A stretch of 5,443 bases of DNA from JBKHHU01 sp046539045. Its GTDB lineage: Bacteria > Planctomycetota > Phycisphaerae > SM23-33. The DNA is taken from contig JBKHHU010000214.1 of assembly GCA_046539045.1 (NCBI GenBank), positions 1 to 5,443 on the forward strand, read 5' to 3'. Below are positions 1 through 5,443 of this stretch, piece after piece. Positions within the stretch are counted from its first letter, which is position 1; every line of letters begins with the position of its first letter. Made by a program: the position numbers and the translations under genes. The notes below the pieces were generated by a model, which ran no database searches, was not told where the DNA came from, and saw only the letters and a program-made list of their open reading frames with translations.

Positions 1-1764
1 ATTGCGGATCATGTGCACGAGCGGGTCGTTGAGGACCTCGACCATGTTGCGGTCGATTTCCGTGTCGTCGCCTTCGGTGACGAACTGCACGCTCTTGCCG
101 GTCTTCCTGCCGAGGTCGCGGACCAGGCGGGCCATCTTCTGGAAGGTGCCCTTCATCGGCACCATCCGCAGGGCCATGCTCAAATCCTGCAGTTCGCGGA
201 TGATCTTCCCGGCGTGGGAGACGTTGCGGTTCATGCGGGGTCCGGCTTCTTCCATGGTCGGATCCTGGGCGACCATCGAGTGGGCGATCACCAACTCGCC
301 GACGACGTTGATGAGGTTGTCCAGGCGATCGGTGCTGACGCGGACAGTGGTGTCCCCGCCGGAGGCCCTGCCGCGGGCCTGCTTCTGCGTACGCAAAGCG
401 CGGGCGACGCTCTCTGCCTTGGCCGCCTTGTTCTTGACCATCGCCGAACCGAGCTTTTCCCCGCCCTGCTGGGCCGCGATCTTCTCGACGGTCTCGCTGT
501 CCGAAGCGCCCTGCTCGACGAGGATCTCGCCGATTCGCTTGTCACCGGCAGCGTCCTCTTCGCTGACGCCGGAGCCTTCCGGGTCGCTCAGCACGTCCAG
601 CAGGCTGTCGTATTCGCCGGGGATCACCAGCGGCTCGCCGGGCATGATGCCTTCCAGGGCCTCGAGCATCACGCGGAGAACGTCGCAGCTCTTGAGCGAC
701 AGATCCGCATACCCGCCGGAGATCGTAATTTCCCCGTCGCGGGCGCGGTCCAGCAGGTTCTCTGCCTTGTGGGCCAGGCTCTGCATCTTGTCCAGACCCA
801 GGAAACCGCTGGTGCCCTTGATGGTGTGGAACGCGCGGAAGACGATGTTGATCTGCTCGTCGTCGCCCGGAGTGGATTCCAACTCCAGCAGCGCCGCCTC
901 TGCACCGGAGATATGGTCGAGAGATTCGATCACGAACTCAGCCAGCAGGTCGGTGTCCGCATCGGCGGGAAGAATATCGGGTGTCTGCTGCTGGGGTTCT
1001 TCGGCGGCAGGCTCATCGGCGGCAGGTTCCTCGGCAGGTTCTTCGGGTTCAGTCGGTCCGTCGCTGGTTTCAGGCCCTTCGGAAAGCTCTTCCTGCTGCG
1101 ACTCTTCCTCGACCACCAGGGCCGCCTTTTCCAGCAGCGACCCGACCTGTTGGAGGAGTTCATCGGCGTCGCCTGCTTCGCCGGAGGTGATGCGGTCCAT
1201 GGCCTCGCCGGCCGCCTGCAGCACCTCTCCGGCCGCGGTGGGAACGGTCTGAACCGCCGCGACCTTGCACAATTCGTCTCGCAACTCGACCAGGCTCTCG
1301 GTATCGTCGGCAGTGAGCGTGAGCAACCGGGCAGACACGGAATTGATCGTTGTGCTGACGGAGTTTTCCGACGGCGTTTCAGCGGTCTGGATAGTCTCGG
1401 CAGCTTCCGCCCCTTCGGCGTCGGCGGGGGGCTGCCCATCTGCCTGCTGCAGCTTCTCGATCAGCGAGTGGAGATCCTGGGAGTCGGCATCGTCGGCATC
1501 GACGATCTCGGAGAGCTCATCCAGCACCTCCCCGACAAGGGCCGCGGCAGAGCTGTCGACGGATTCCTGGTAGACCTTCTGCAACAGACAGAGGCATTCG
1601 GTAAGTACGTCACTGACGTGGGGCAGGTCGCCCTCGAGCGTTTCCACGGCGCTCTCGATCAGGAATCCGAGCCGGGCGACGGCATCGGTGTTGCCGCGGG
1701 AGGCGGCGGACACTTCTTCGCCGAGATCGGTGATGAGATTTCTTGCTTCTTCCCTGTTGGTCAT
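1..1764 (-). CDS. cheA: CheA-type chemotaxis sensor histidine kinase, C-terminus beyond the window
   Basis: CheA autophosphorylates on a histidine using ATP and passes the phosphate to CheY, working in the cytoplasm with receptors and CheW. The frame is open for 588 codons from an ATG at 1764 to the window edge. That start has GAGGAAG six bases upstream. Residues 1-215 form a helical extension of unknown role and about 220-262 a Glu/Pro/Ala-rich linker. An HPt (P1) domain spans about 268-375, with the phospho-acceptor His313 in the motif HTIKGTSGFLG. A module at about 408-462 (RIGEILVEQG) resembles the MshEN/GspE N-terminal fold and sits where P2 would normally be. The P3 dimerisation domain starts near 472 (RLDNLINVVGELVIAHS). 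The sequence ends in the N-box of the HATPase domain, with Asn588 in DPLVHMIRN. The rest of the ATPase domain and the CheW-like domain must lie outside. It follows cheX by 54 bases, so it is probably the third gene of a cheY-cheX-cheA operon. Identity is very secure. Confidence 0.96.
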   Translation of the reverse strand, partial: MTNREEARNLITDLGEEVSAASRGNTDAVARLGFLIESAVETLEGDLPHVSDVLTECLCLLQKVYQESVDSSAAALVGEVLDELSEIVDADDADSQDLHSLIEKLQQADGQPPADAEGAEAAETIQTAETPSENSVSTTINSVSARLLTLTADDTESLVELRDELCKVAAVQTVPTAAGEVLQAAGEAMDRITSGEAGDADELLQQVGSLLEKAALVVEEESQQEELSEGPETSDGPTEPEEPAEEPAADEPAAEEPQQQTPDILPADADTDLLAEFVIESLDHISGAEAALLELESTPGDDEQINIVFRAFHTIKGTSGFLGLDKMQSLAHKAENLLDRARDGEITISGGYADLSLKSCDVLRVMLEALEGIMPGEPLVIPGEYDSLLDVLSDPEGSGVSEEDAAGDKRIGEILVEQGASDSETVEKIAAQQGGEKLGSAMVKNKAAKAESVARALRTQKQARGRASGGDTTVRVSTDRLDNLINVVGELVIAHSMVAQDPTMEEAGPRMNRNVSHAGKIIRELQDLSMALRMVPMKGTFQKMARLVRDLGRKTGKSVQFVTEGDDTEIDRNMVEVLNDPLVHMIRN

Positions 1765-1818
1765 GGTCGGCTTCCTCGGGCCTGTGTCAAAACTGTTGCG
1801 GGTTCCGGCGGATGCGGC

Positions 1819-2313
1819 TCAGCCGATGATGCTGCCGATGGTCACTCCGGTGACGAACTTGCCGTGGGGCGAGTCGTAGAGTTGCTGGCGAGACTGGATA
1901 TTGCTCTGGGCGAGGAATTCCATGTGCTGGCCGCGCATGACGGTCGGCAGGGAGATATCGGCAGCGACGCCCTTGCGGTCAAGGACGGCCTTGAGCGTCC
2001 CGGCAAGGATGTTGGTCAGCTCGCCGACGGCATCGCCCATGTCTTCGCTGTCGTAGGGGATCTCGAATCCGGTGAACATCGTCGACAGCTCTTCGGCGGT
2101 CTCTTTCGGCAGGCCGAGAAAGACGGCCCAGTCGACATCGCCGACGAGATTGATCACCGCAACGATCACTTTCCCGCAATCGCTGATGAATTGCTTCCCG
2201 CCGTCAATGGGAGCCACCTGAACTCCGCATGTGCCCAGGAACGCCTCGCCGACAGCCGCCTCGACGCAGTTCCAGTGCCGGATGATGGATTGGTCGGTGG
2301 TAGATCCACCCAT
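1819..2313 (-). CDS. cheX: CheX-like CheY-phosphate phosphatase
   Basis: A 164-residue protein of the CheC/CheX/FliY phosphatase family, which dephosphorylates CheY-P to end the chemotaxis signal. The diagnostic catalytic pattern D-x3-E-x2-N is present as Asp94, Glu98 and Asn101 in DMGDAVGELTN; in the family the Glu and Asn insert into the CheY active site. Only one such motif is present, and the length is close to that of CheX (about 155 residues), whereas CheC usually carries two motifs. This favours CheX. The middle part (VIVAVINLVGDVDWAVFLGL) and the C-terminal GVTIGSIIG fit the alternating strands of the fold. There is no signal peptide or membrane segment, so it should be cytoplasmic. 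The ATG at 2313 has AGAAGGGA about seven bases upstream. It lies 42 bases after cheY and 54 before cheA, so the phosphatase is encoded between its substrate and the kinase. It could instead be a CheX-domain protein acting on a different response regulator. Confidence 0.9.
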   Translation of the reverse strand: MGGSTTDQSIIRHWNCVEAAVGEAFLGTCGVQVAPIDGGKQFISDCGKVIVAVINLVGDVDWAVFLGLPKETAEELSTMFTGFEIPYDSEDMGDAVGELTNILAGTLKAVLDRKGVAADISLPTVMRGQHMEFLAQSNIQSRQQLYDSPHGKFVTGVTIGSIIG

Positions 2314-2355
2314 GGTGCAGTCCCTTCTAGATCTTGCTCGTTGTATTTGCCCTGG

Positions 2356-2796
2356 TCAGGAAAGGCTCTTGGCGATTTTCCCAAAGAACCCGTCGGACTT
2401 CTTCTTTGCCGCGGCGGCGATCTTCGTGAACAGCGGCTCGAGTTTCTTCTCGAGCACTTCCGGCGTGAACGGTTTGACGATGAAGCAGTCGACGCGTGCT
2501 TCGTTGAGGGCCTCCTCAACCTTCCCGACGGTGCTTTCGGTGGTTACCATCACCACAGGGATGTGCCGCTTCTGCTCCGAACGGACCTTCTTGACAAAGT
2601 CGATGCCGTTCATGTTGGGCATGTTCCAGTCCACGAAGATCATGTTGATCTTCTCCGGATCGAACTTCTCCAGCGCATCCACCCCGTCTTGGGCCTCGGT
2701 AAACACGAAATTGGCCAGGTCCGTCTCCCGAAGGGCTCGCATGACCATCTTTCGCATGATGCCCGAGTCATCTACAATTAAAGCACTGATCTCCAT
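2356..2796 (-). CDS. cheY: CheY-like single-domain response regulator with C-terminal tail
   Basis: A 146-residue receiver protein, expected to be phosphorylated by CheA and to act on the flagellar motor switch. All key residues are visible: the acidic pair Asp9-Asp10 (LIVDDSG), phospho-acceptor Asp56 (FVDWNMPNMNG), Thr85-Thr86 at the switch position and Lys108 (IVKPF). The DWNMPNMNG block is typical of CheY rather than of transcriptional regulators, and there is no output DNA-binding domain. The receiver fold ends near residue 124. The remaining 22 residues form a Lys/Ala-rich and then amphipathic tail (KKKSDGFFGKIAKSLS) that ordinary CheY lacks. The ATG at 2796 has two candidate Shine-Dalgarno sequences, AGGAG and, seven bases from the start, GGAG. 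It is the first gene after a 396-base gap, so a promoter probably lies just upstream. The neighbours cheX and cheA support a chemotaxis role, although other CheY paralogues may exist in this genome. Confidence 0.93.
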   Translation of the reverse strand: MEISALIVDDSGIMRKMVMRALRETDLANFVFTEAQDGVDALEKFDPEKINMIFVDWNMPNMNGIDFVKKVRSEQKRHIPVVMVTTESTVGKVEEALNEARVDCFIVKPFTPEVLEKKLEPLFTKIAAAAKKKSDGFFGKIAKSLS

Positions 2797-3057
2797 CGTT
2801 GTGCTCCCGCTCCTGTTTCTCTTGATCCGTGACCGTCCCGACCGTCCGTCGGACAGGACGTCATCGCCGAATGTTGGCTTCCGTACATCCGCTGTATCGG
2901 CCGACCTTGAAGGCGACTTGGCTAAATTCGCCGCGAAATCGGCAATACTCTTTCAGTCGGCACAAGTTACCTGCCTTCCATAAACTCAATCGGATCGCGA
3001 CAGTCGGATAGTAAGCAGAATCTGGGCTTGAACAGGGATTCTCTCCAAGTCGATCAG

Positions 3058-3071
3058 GCCGGCGAACCGGC
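3058..3071 (-). repeat. Short GC-rich hairpin with TTCG loop
   Basis: The minus strand reads GCCGGTTCGCCGGC: a perfect 5-base-pair stem closed by a TTCG tetraloop. It lies in the gap upstream of cheY. There is no T-run after it, so it is not an obvious terminator. It may be chance in GC-rich DNA. Confidence 0.35.
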
Positions 3072-3126
3072 GGGATGCGCCGCGTTGGCGGGAACATAAG
3101 ATTGCCCCCCACGCAAGGCGCATGCA

Positions 3127-3167
3127 AACAGGCATCGGTGAGCACTTTTCGCTCGCCGATGCCTGTT
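3127..3167 (-). terminator. Long inverted repeat after fliS, probable terminator
   Basis: The arms at 3127-3143 and 3151-3167 pair over 17 positions with one exception, around a 7-base loop at 3144-3150. It begins 26 bases past the fliS stop codon, which is the usual place for a terminator of the fliD-fliS unit. The exceptional pair (3139 with 3155) is A-C in the minus-strand RNA but U-G in a plus-strand RNA. The T-run after the stem is poor (TGTTTGCATG), so termination may be inefficient, or the hairpin may mainly protect the 3' end of the transcript. Confidence 0.65.
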
Positions 3168-3192
3168 GGTTTCTCGTGCAGAGGGGGTTGGC

Positions 3193-3552
3193 TCAGGCGG
3201 TGATCTGTTTCCAGCCTTCGTTGAGGTCTTCGAGGATTTTGATCACTTCCTGCACCATCTTCGGGTCGCGTTTGATGTTGGCCTGGTCCAGATGCTTGAT
3301 CATGAACAGGTACAGGGCCCGCAGGTTGCTTGCGATCTCGCCACCGGCTTCCATGTCGAGGCAATAGTTCAGTTCTTCGATGATGGCGATGGCCTTGTTG
3401 ATAAACTTACCCTTTTCTCCGAGGTCGCCGGCTTCCAGGGCCTGGATCGACTGGCGGAGGAATTTCACCGCGCCCTCGTAGAGCAGAACGACCAGACGGC
3501 CCTTTGACTGGGTGGTGGTGTGATTTTCCTGATAGGCTGCTATACCGCGCAT
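3193..3552 (-). CDS. fliS: Flagellin export chaperone FliS
   Basis: FliS binds the C-terminal helix of newly made flagellin in the cytoplasm, stops it polymerising early and helps deliver it to the flagellar type III export gate. The 119-residue length matches the family (about 120-135). Recognisable family features in order are an N-terminal Tyr7 followed by the TTTQSKGRLVVLLYEGAVKF block (residues 12-31), IIEELNYCLDMEAGGEIASN (57-76), LRALYLFMIKHLDQAN (77-92) and the C-terminal pattern ending in Trp115. The predicted structure is all-helical, with no membrane segment. The ATG at 3552 has GGAG six bases upstream. It starts 24 bases after the fliD stop, the common fliD-fliS pairing, so the two are very likely co-transcribed. 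No flagellin gene is visible; it must lie elsewhere. Confidence 0.97.
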   Translation of the reverse strand: MRGIAAYQENHTTTQSKGRLVVLLYEGAVKFLRQSIQALEAGDLGEKGKFINKAIAIIEELNYCLDMEAGGEIASNLRALYLFMIKHLDQANIKRDPKMVQEVIKILEDLNEGWKQITA

Positions 3553-3576
3553 GGTCTACTCCATCTGCCTCTTCGA

Positions 3577-5244
3577 TTACTGCTTCTTGTCGCCCGAATC
3601 GAGCGAAGAGAATACTGCTTCAAACGCGCCCTTCTGGCTTTCCAGACGAGCCAGCGTCGCCTCCATCCGGGCGTACTTGTCATAGAGCCGCTGCTCGATC
3701 CGCTCCAGACGCCCTTCCATGTTTTCCATCTGGTTTTCCACCATGTTGATGGCGTCCTCGATCTGGCCCTGCTTCTTGACCAGCACGCCGTCGGTTTCGT
3801 GCAGAAGATTGTCCAGCCGGCCGCCAATGGAACTGGCGATCCCGTGCTGAATGGTTACCTGACCGGTCTGGGTGTGAACCCCGGCAGTGCCGTCGGAGAC
3901 GGCCGTCAGTGCCAGACCTTCTTCAGGGGTGTTCACGCCGCCGACGATCTTCGAGCCTTCCACCGAGGCAGATCGCCATTCGGTGTCGGCTTCGCTGCTG
4001 AGCTTGTAGGAGGCTGCGGTAATCACGTCGCCATCGAACTCGACCTTGACGTCGTAGATACCGGCCTGCGTCTTCGTGCTCGTCCCGTCGAACTGCATGT
4101 ACGTGCTGTCGGTCACGCCACGCTTGTCGGCACCGATGAACTGCAGCACCTCGTCGTAGTTGGTCTCCAGAGCCTGGTCCAGCTTCGCCGTGTCCAGCTT
4201 CAGGTGCCCGTCCTTCTCGAACTGCAGGCCGATATCGGCGACCATGCTGATATCGTCCACCGCAGAGTCCCAGCCTTCCGGCGTGCCGACCAGCTCCGAG
4301 CGGATCTGCGGAAGCAGTCCGTTGACCACTGCATCGCCCTGCAGGATTCCGCTCTTGCCGGTCTCCTGGTTGTAGCCGGTGTAGTCGTCCAGTGCGTCGA
4401 CCAGACCGTTGTAAGCATCCACCAGCGACTGAACCTTGTCCTTCAGCTTGCTGGTGTCCGTATTGGCGGCGATGGTCGTCGAACCGGTGGTCTTCAGCGA
4501 CAGCGACATGTCCGGAATGACGTCGGAAATCGTGTTGGTTTCCCGCTCGATCCAACTGCCGGCCGGGTATCCGTCCAGGCGGATCTGGGCATTGCTCGCC
4601 GTCTGGGTTTCGGTGAACGTATCAGCCGCGAATGCAGTCAGATCGGTGGCCGCGTCAATTGTGATCGAGTTGCTGGCGCCCGTCTTCTGCCCGGTCAGTG
4701 TCAGGTGGTAGTTGTGATCGGCGTCGACTTCGTATTCCAGGACACTGGCGGTCACACCCGGATTGCCCGCATCCTCATTGATCATGTTCTGCAGGTCCTG
4801 AAGGGTGGTTGTGTCGGTGGTGTGGATGGTCCGCGTCGTCCCGCCGTAGTTGTAGACGAACTTCCCCGCGCCGACCAGCGAGTCCAGCCCGGCCAGACCG
4901 TCATGGACTTCCTTCTCTGCCTGGGCCAGTGCGTTGACCTCCACCGACCAGGCACCTTCAAGTGCTTTGTCCCCGGCAGTGACGCCGAGAACGCTGTCGT
5001 CGGAGACCGTCGCCTTCACACCGCGGAGGCTGTCGAGCCCGGTCATCCCGTCTGCCGCGTTGCGGAGCGAGGTCAGGCGCGACTGCAGATCCTTCGTGGC
5101 CTGTCCGCGGGACTCGTACCCTAACTTCCGCGATTCAAGCCGCTTTAACGGGGCCCGACGGGCTCGCATCGCCGCATCGACGAATGTGTCGGAGTCGATT
5201 CCCGTCAAGACGCCTGTTAGTTTCATTCCACTGGTGCTTGCCAT
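3577..5244 (-). CDS. fliD: Flagellar filament cap protein FliD (hook-associated protein 2)
   Basis: FliD is exported through the flagellum and forms the cap under which flagellin subunits fold and insert. The N-terminal FliD_N domain covers about residues 10-108, including GIDSDTFVDAAMRARRAPLK. Residues 144-200 (TTTLQDLQNMINEDAG onward to a TLTGQKTGASNSITI stretch) look like a flagellin hook IN motif. The FliD_C domain starts near 218 with SLVDAYNGLVDAL at 273-285. Residues about 380-465 are a beta-rich insert (AGIYDVKVEFDGDVI). The C-terminal heptad-like coiled coil runs from about 485 to 542 (GRLERIEQRLYDKYARMEA). At 555 residues it is longer than enterobacterial FliD (about 470). The start at 5244 is supported by an in-frame TGA 24 bases upstream with no other start between; the Shine-Dalgarno is weak (GGGA, eight bases away). 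An internal Met7 is a less likely start. The N-terminal MAS opening also fits the family. Confidence 0.96.
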   Translation of the reverse strand: MASTSGMKLTGVLTGIDSDTFVDAAMRARRAPLKRLESRKLGYESRGQATKDLQSRLTSLRNAADGMTGLDSLRGVKATVSDDSVLGVTAGDKALEGAWSVEVNALAQAEKEVHDGLAGLDSLVGAGKFVYNYGGTTRTIHTTDTTTLQDLQNMINEDAGNPGVTASVLEYEVDADHNYHLTLTGQKTGASNSITIDAATDLTAFAADTFTETQTASNAQIRLDGYPAGSWIERETNTISDVIPDMSLSLKTTGSTTIAANTDTSKLKDKVQSLVDAYNGLVDALDDYTGYNQETGKSGILQGDAVVNGLLPQIRSELVGTPEGWDSAVDDISMVADIGLQFEKDGHLKLDTAKLDQALETNYDEVLQFIGADKRGVTDSTYMQFDGTSTKTQAGIYDVKVEFDGDVITAASYKLSSEADTEWRSASVEGSKIVGGVNTPEEGLALTAVSDGTAGVHTQTGQVTIQHGIASSIGGRLDNLLHETDGVLVKKQGQIEDAINMVENQMENMEGRLERIEQRLYDKYARMEATLARLESQKGAFEAVFSSLDSGDKKQ

Positions 5245-5443
5245 GGTTGGTATCCCATTAAACCTTCACTCCTGCCACACCTTCATTCTCGGAACCAGTG
5301 GCCAATACTTGAGTGACCGGGGGAAGAAAAACGCGGAAAAATCACGGCCGCTCCTGGAGATCATGCAATCCGAAGGAGGAATTTAGGAGCTTCAACTCGG
5401 GTTGGTGTCTGAAACTCACGCCGACACAACGATCCGCGGCACC
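5245..5443 (-). other. Region upstream of fliD, no gene supported
   Basis: These 199 bases carry no recognisable gene. Two minus-strand frames enter from the right edge and could be the last codons of an upstream gene: one stops at 5416-5418 after eight codons and one at about 5342 after 33 codons. Neither peptide is recognisable. The minus strand has two five-base T-runs (about 5320-5340) without a convincing stem before them. I could not find a clear sigma-28 or sigma-54 promoter for fliD; fliD may be read from a promoter farther upstream. Confidence 0.4.

Larger units (their letters stand above)
2797..3192 (-). other. Non-coding gap between fliS and cheY, probable promoter region
   Basis: No convincing gene lies in these 396 bases; the frames that cross it continue from antisense or shifted readings of fliS. 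It holds the hairpin just past fliS, a small GC hairpin at 3058-3071, a 9-base-period repeat near cheY and possible promoter elements. A sigma-54-like candidate on the minus strand lies at 2961-2976 (AGGCAGGTAACTTGTG): it has the GG of the -24 element but GT rather than GC at -12. Two GCCGAT octamers resemble the -10 of flagellar sigma-28 promoters (2936-2943 and 2894-2901), but neither has a TAAA-type -35 at the right spacing. A promoter for the chemotaxis unit is expected here from gene layout; its exact place is not resolved. Confidence 0.5.

Noticed and set aside
930..1439. A 169-codon minus-strand frame within cheA.
   Set aside because: It is a shifted reading of the cheA extension and linker. 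The continuous 588-codon cheA frame contains HPt and P3 motifs and explains this stretch.
1..1764. Possible frameshift or break in cheA, because it has no stop codon in the window.
   Set aside because: The reading is continuous from the ATG to the edge and ends in the expected N-box, so it is cut by the window and not broken.
13..2781. A 922-codon open frame on the plus strand, running antisense across cheA, cheX and cheY and their gaps.
   Set aside because: The minus strand carries three recognisable proteins with intact catalytic motifs. The plus-strand translation resembles no family I know. Long stop-free antisense frames are common in GC-rich genes with strong third-position bias.
2861..3364. 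A 167-codon minus-strand frame starting inside fliS and covering most of the gap before cheY.
   Set aside because: Half of it is a shifted reading of fliS, it passes through the hairpin, and its Pro/Arg-rich composition looks like non-coding translation.
3520..5124. A 534-codon open frame on the plus strand opposite fliD.
   Set aside because: It is the antisense shadow of fliD; its translation, rich in Val, Leu, Arg, Gly and His, shows no domain and begins inside fliS.

Overview
The window holds five genes, all on the minus strand, from a bacterial flagellar and chemotaxis locus. In transcription order (high to low coordinates) they are fliD (filament cap), fliS (flagellin export chaperone), a hairpin and a 396-base non-coding gap, a cheY-type response regulator, a cheX-type CheY-P phosphatase, and cheA, the sensor histidine kinase. 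cheA runs off the left edge of the window partway through its ATP-binding domain. No transfer RNA, ribosomal RNA, CRISPR array, transposon or phage gene was seen.

The organism is a flagellated, GC-rich Gram-negative-type bacterium. The CheA layout (long N-terminal extension, acidic Pro/Glu linker, MshEN-like module in place of P2) together with CheX as the phosphatase suits Planctomycetota or a deltaproteobacterial-type lineage better than enterobacteria. This is an inference from architecture only, and Planctomycetota is a guess.

Layout: 5245-5443 is the non-coding leader of fliD, possibly with the last codons of an upstream gene. 3577-5244 is fliD, followed 24 bases later by fliS (3193-3552), so the two are almost certainly co-transcribed. 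An inverted repeat at 3127-3167 lies just past fliS and probably marks the end of that unit. 2797-3192 separates it from the chemotaxis unit and should hold the promoter of that unit. cheY (2356-2796), cheX (1819-2313) and cheA (1-1764, partial) follow with gaps of 42 and 54 bases, each with its own ribosome binding site.

How they work together: FliS keeps flagellin unpolymerised until export, and FliD caps the filament so that flagellin can assemble. CheA phosphorylates CheY, which signals to the flagellar motor or another target, and CheX removes the phosphate to end the signal. I see no strong evidence for an undescribed system. The points most worth a second look are the 265-residue N-terminal extension of CheA, the module that replaces its P2 domain, the charged and amphipathic C-terminal tail on the CheY-like protein, and the extra domain in FliD.
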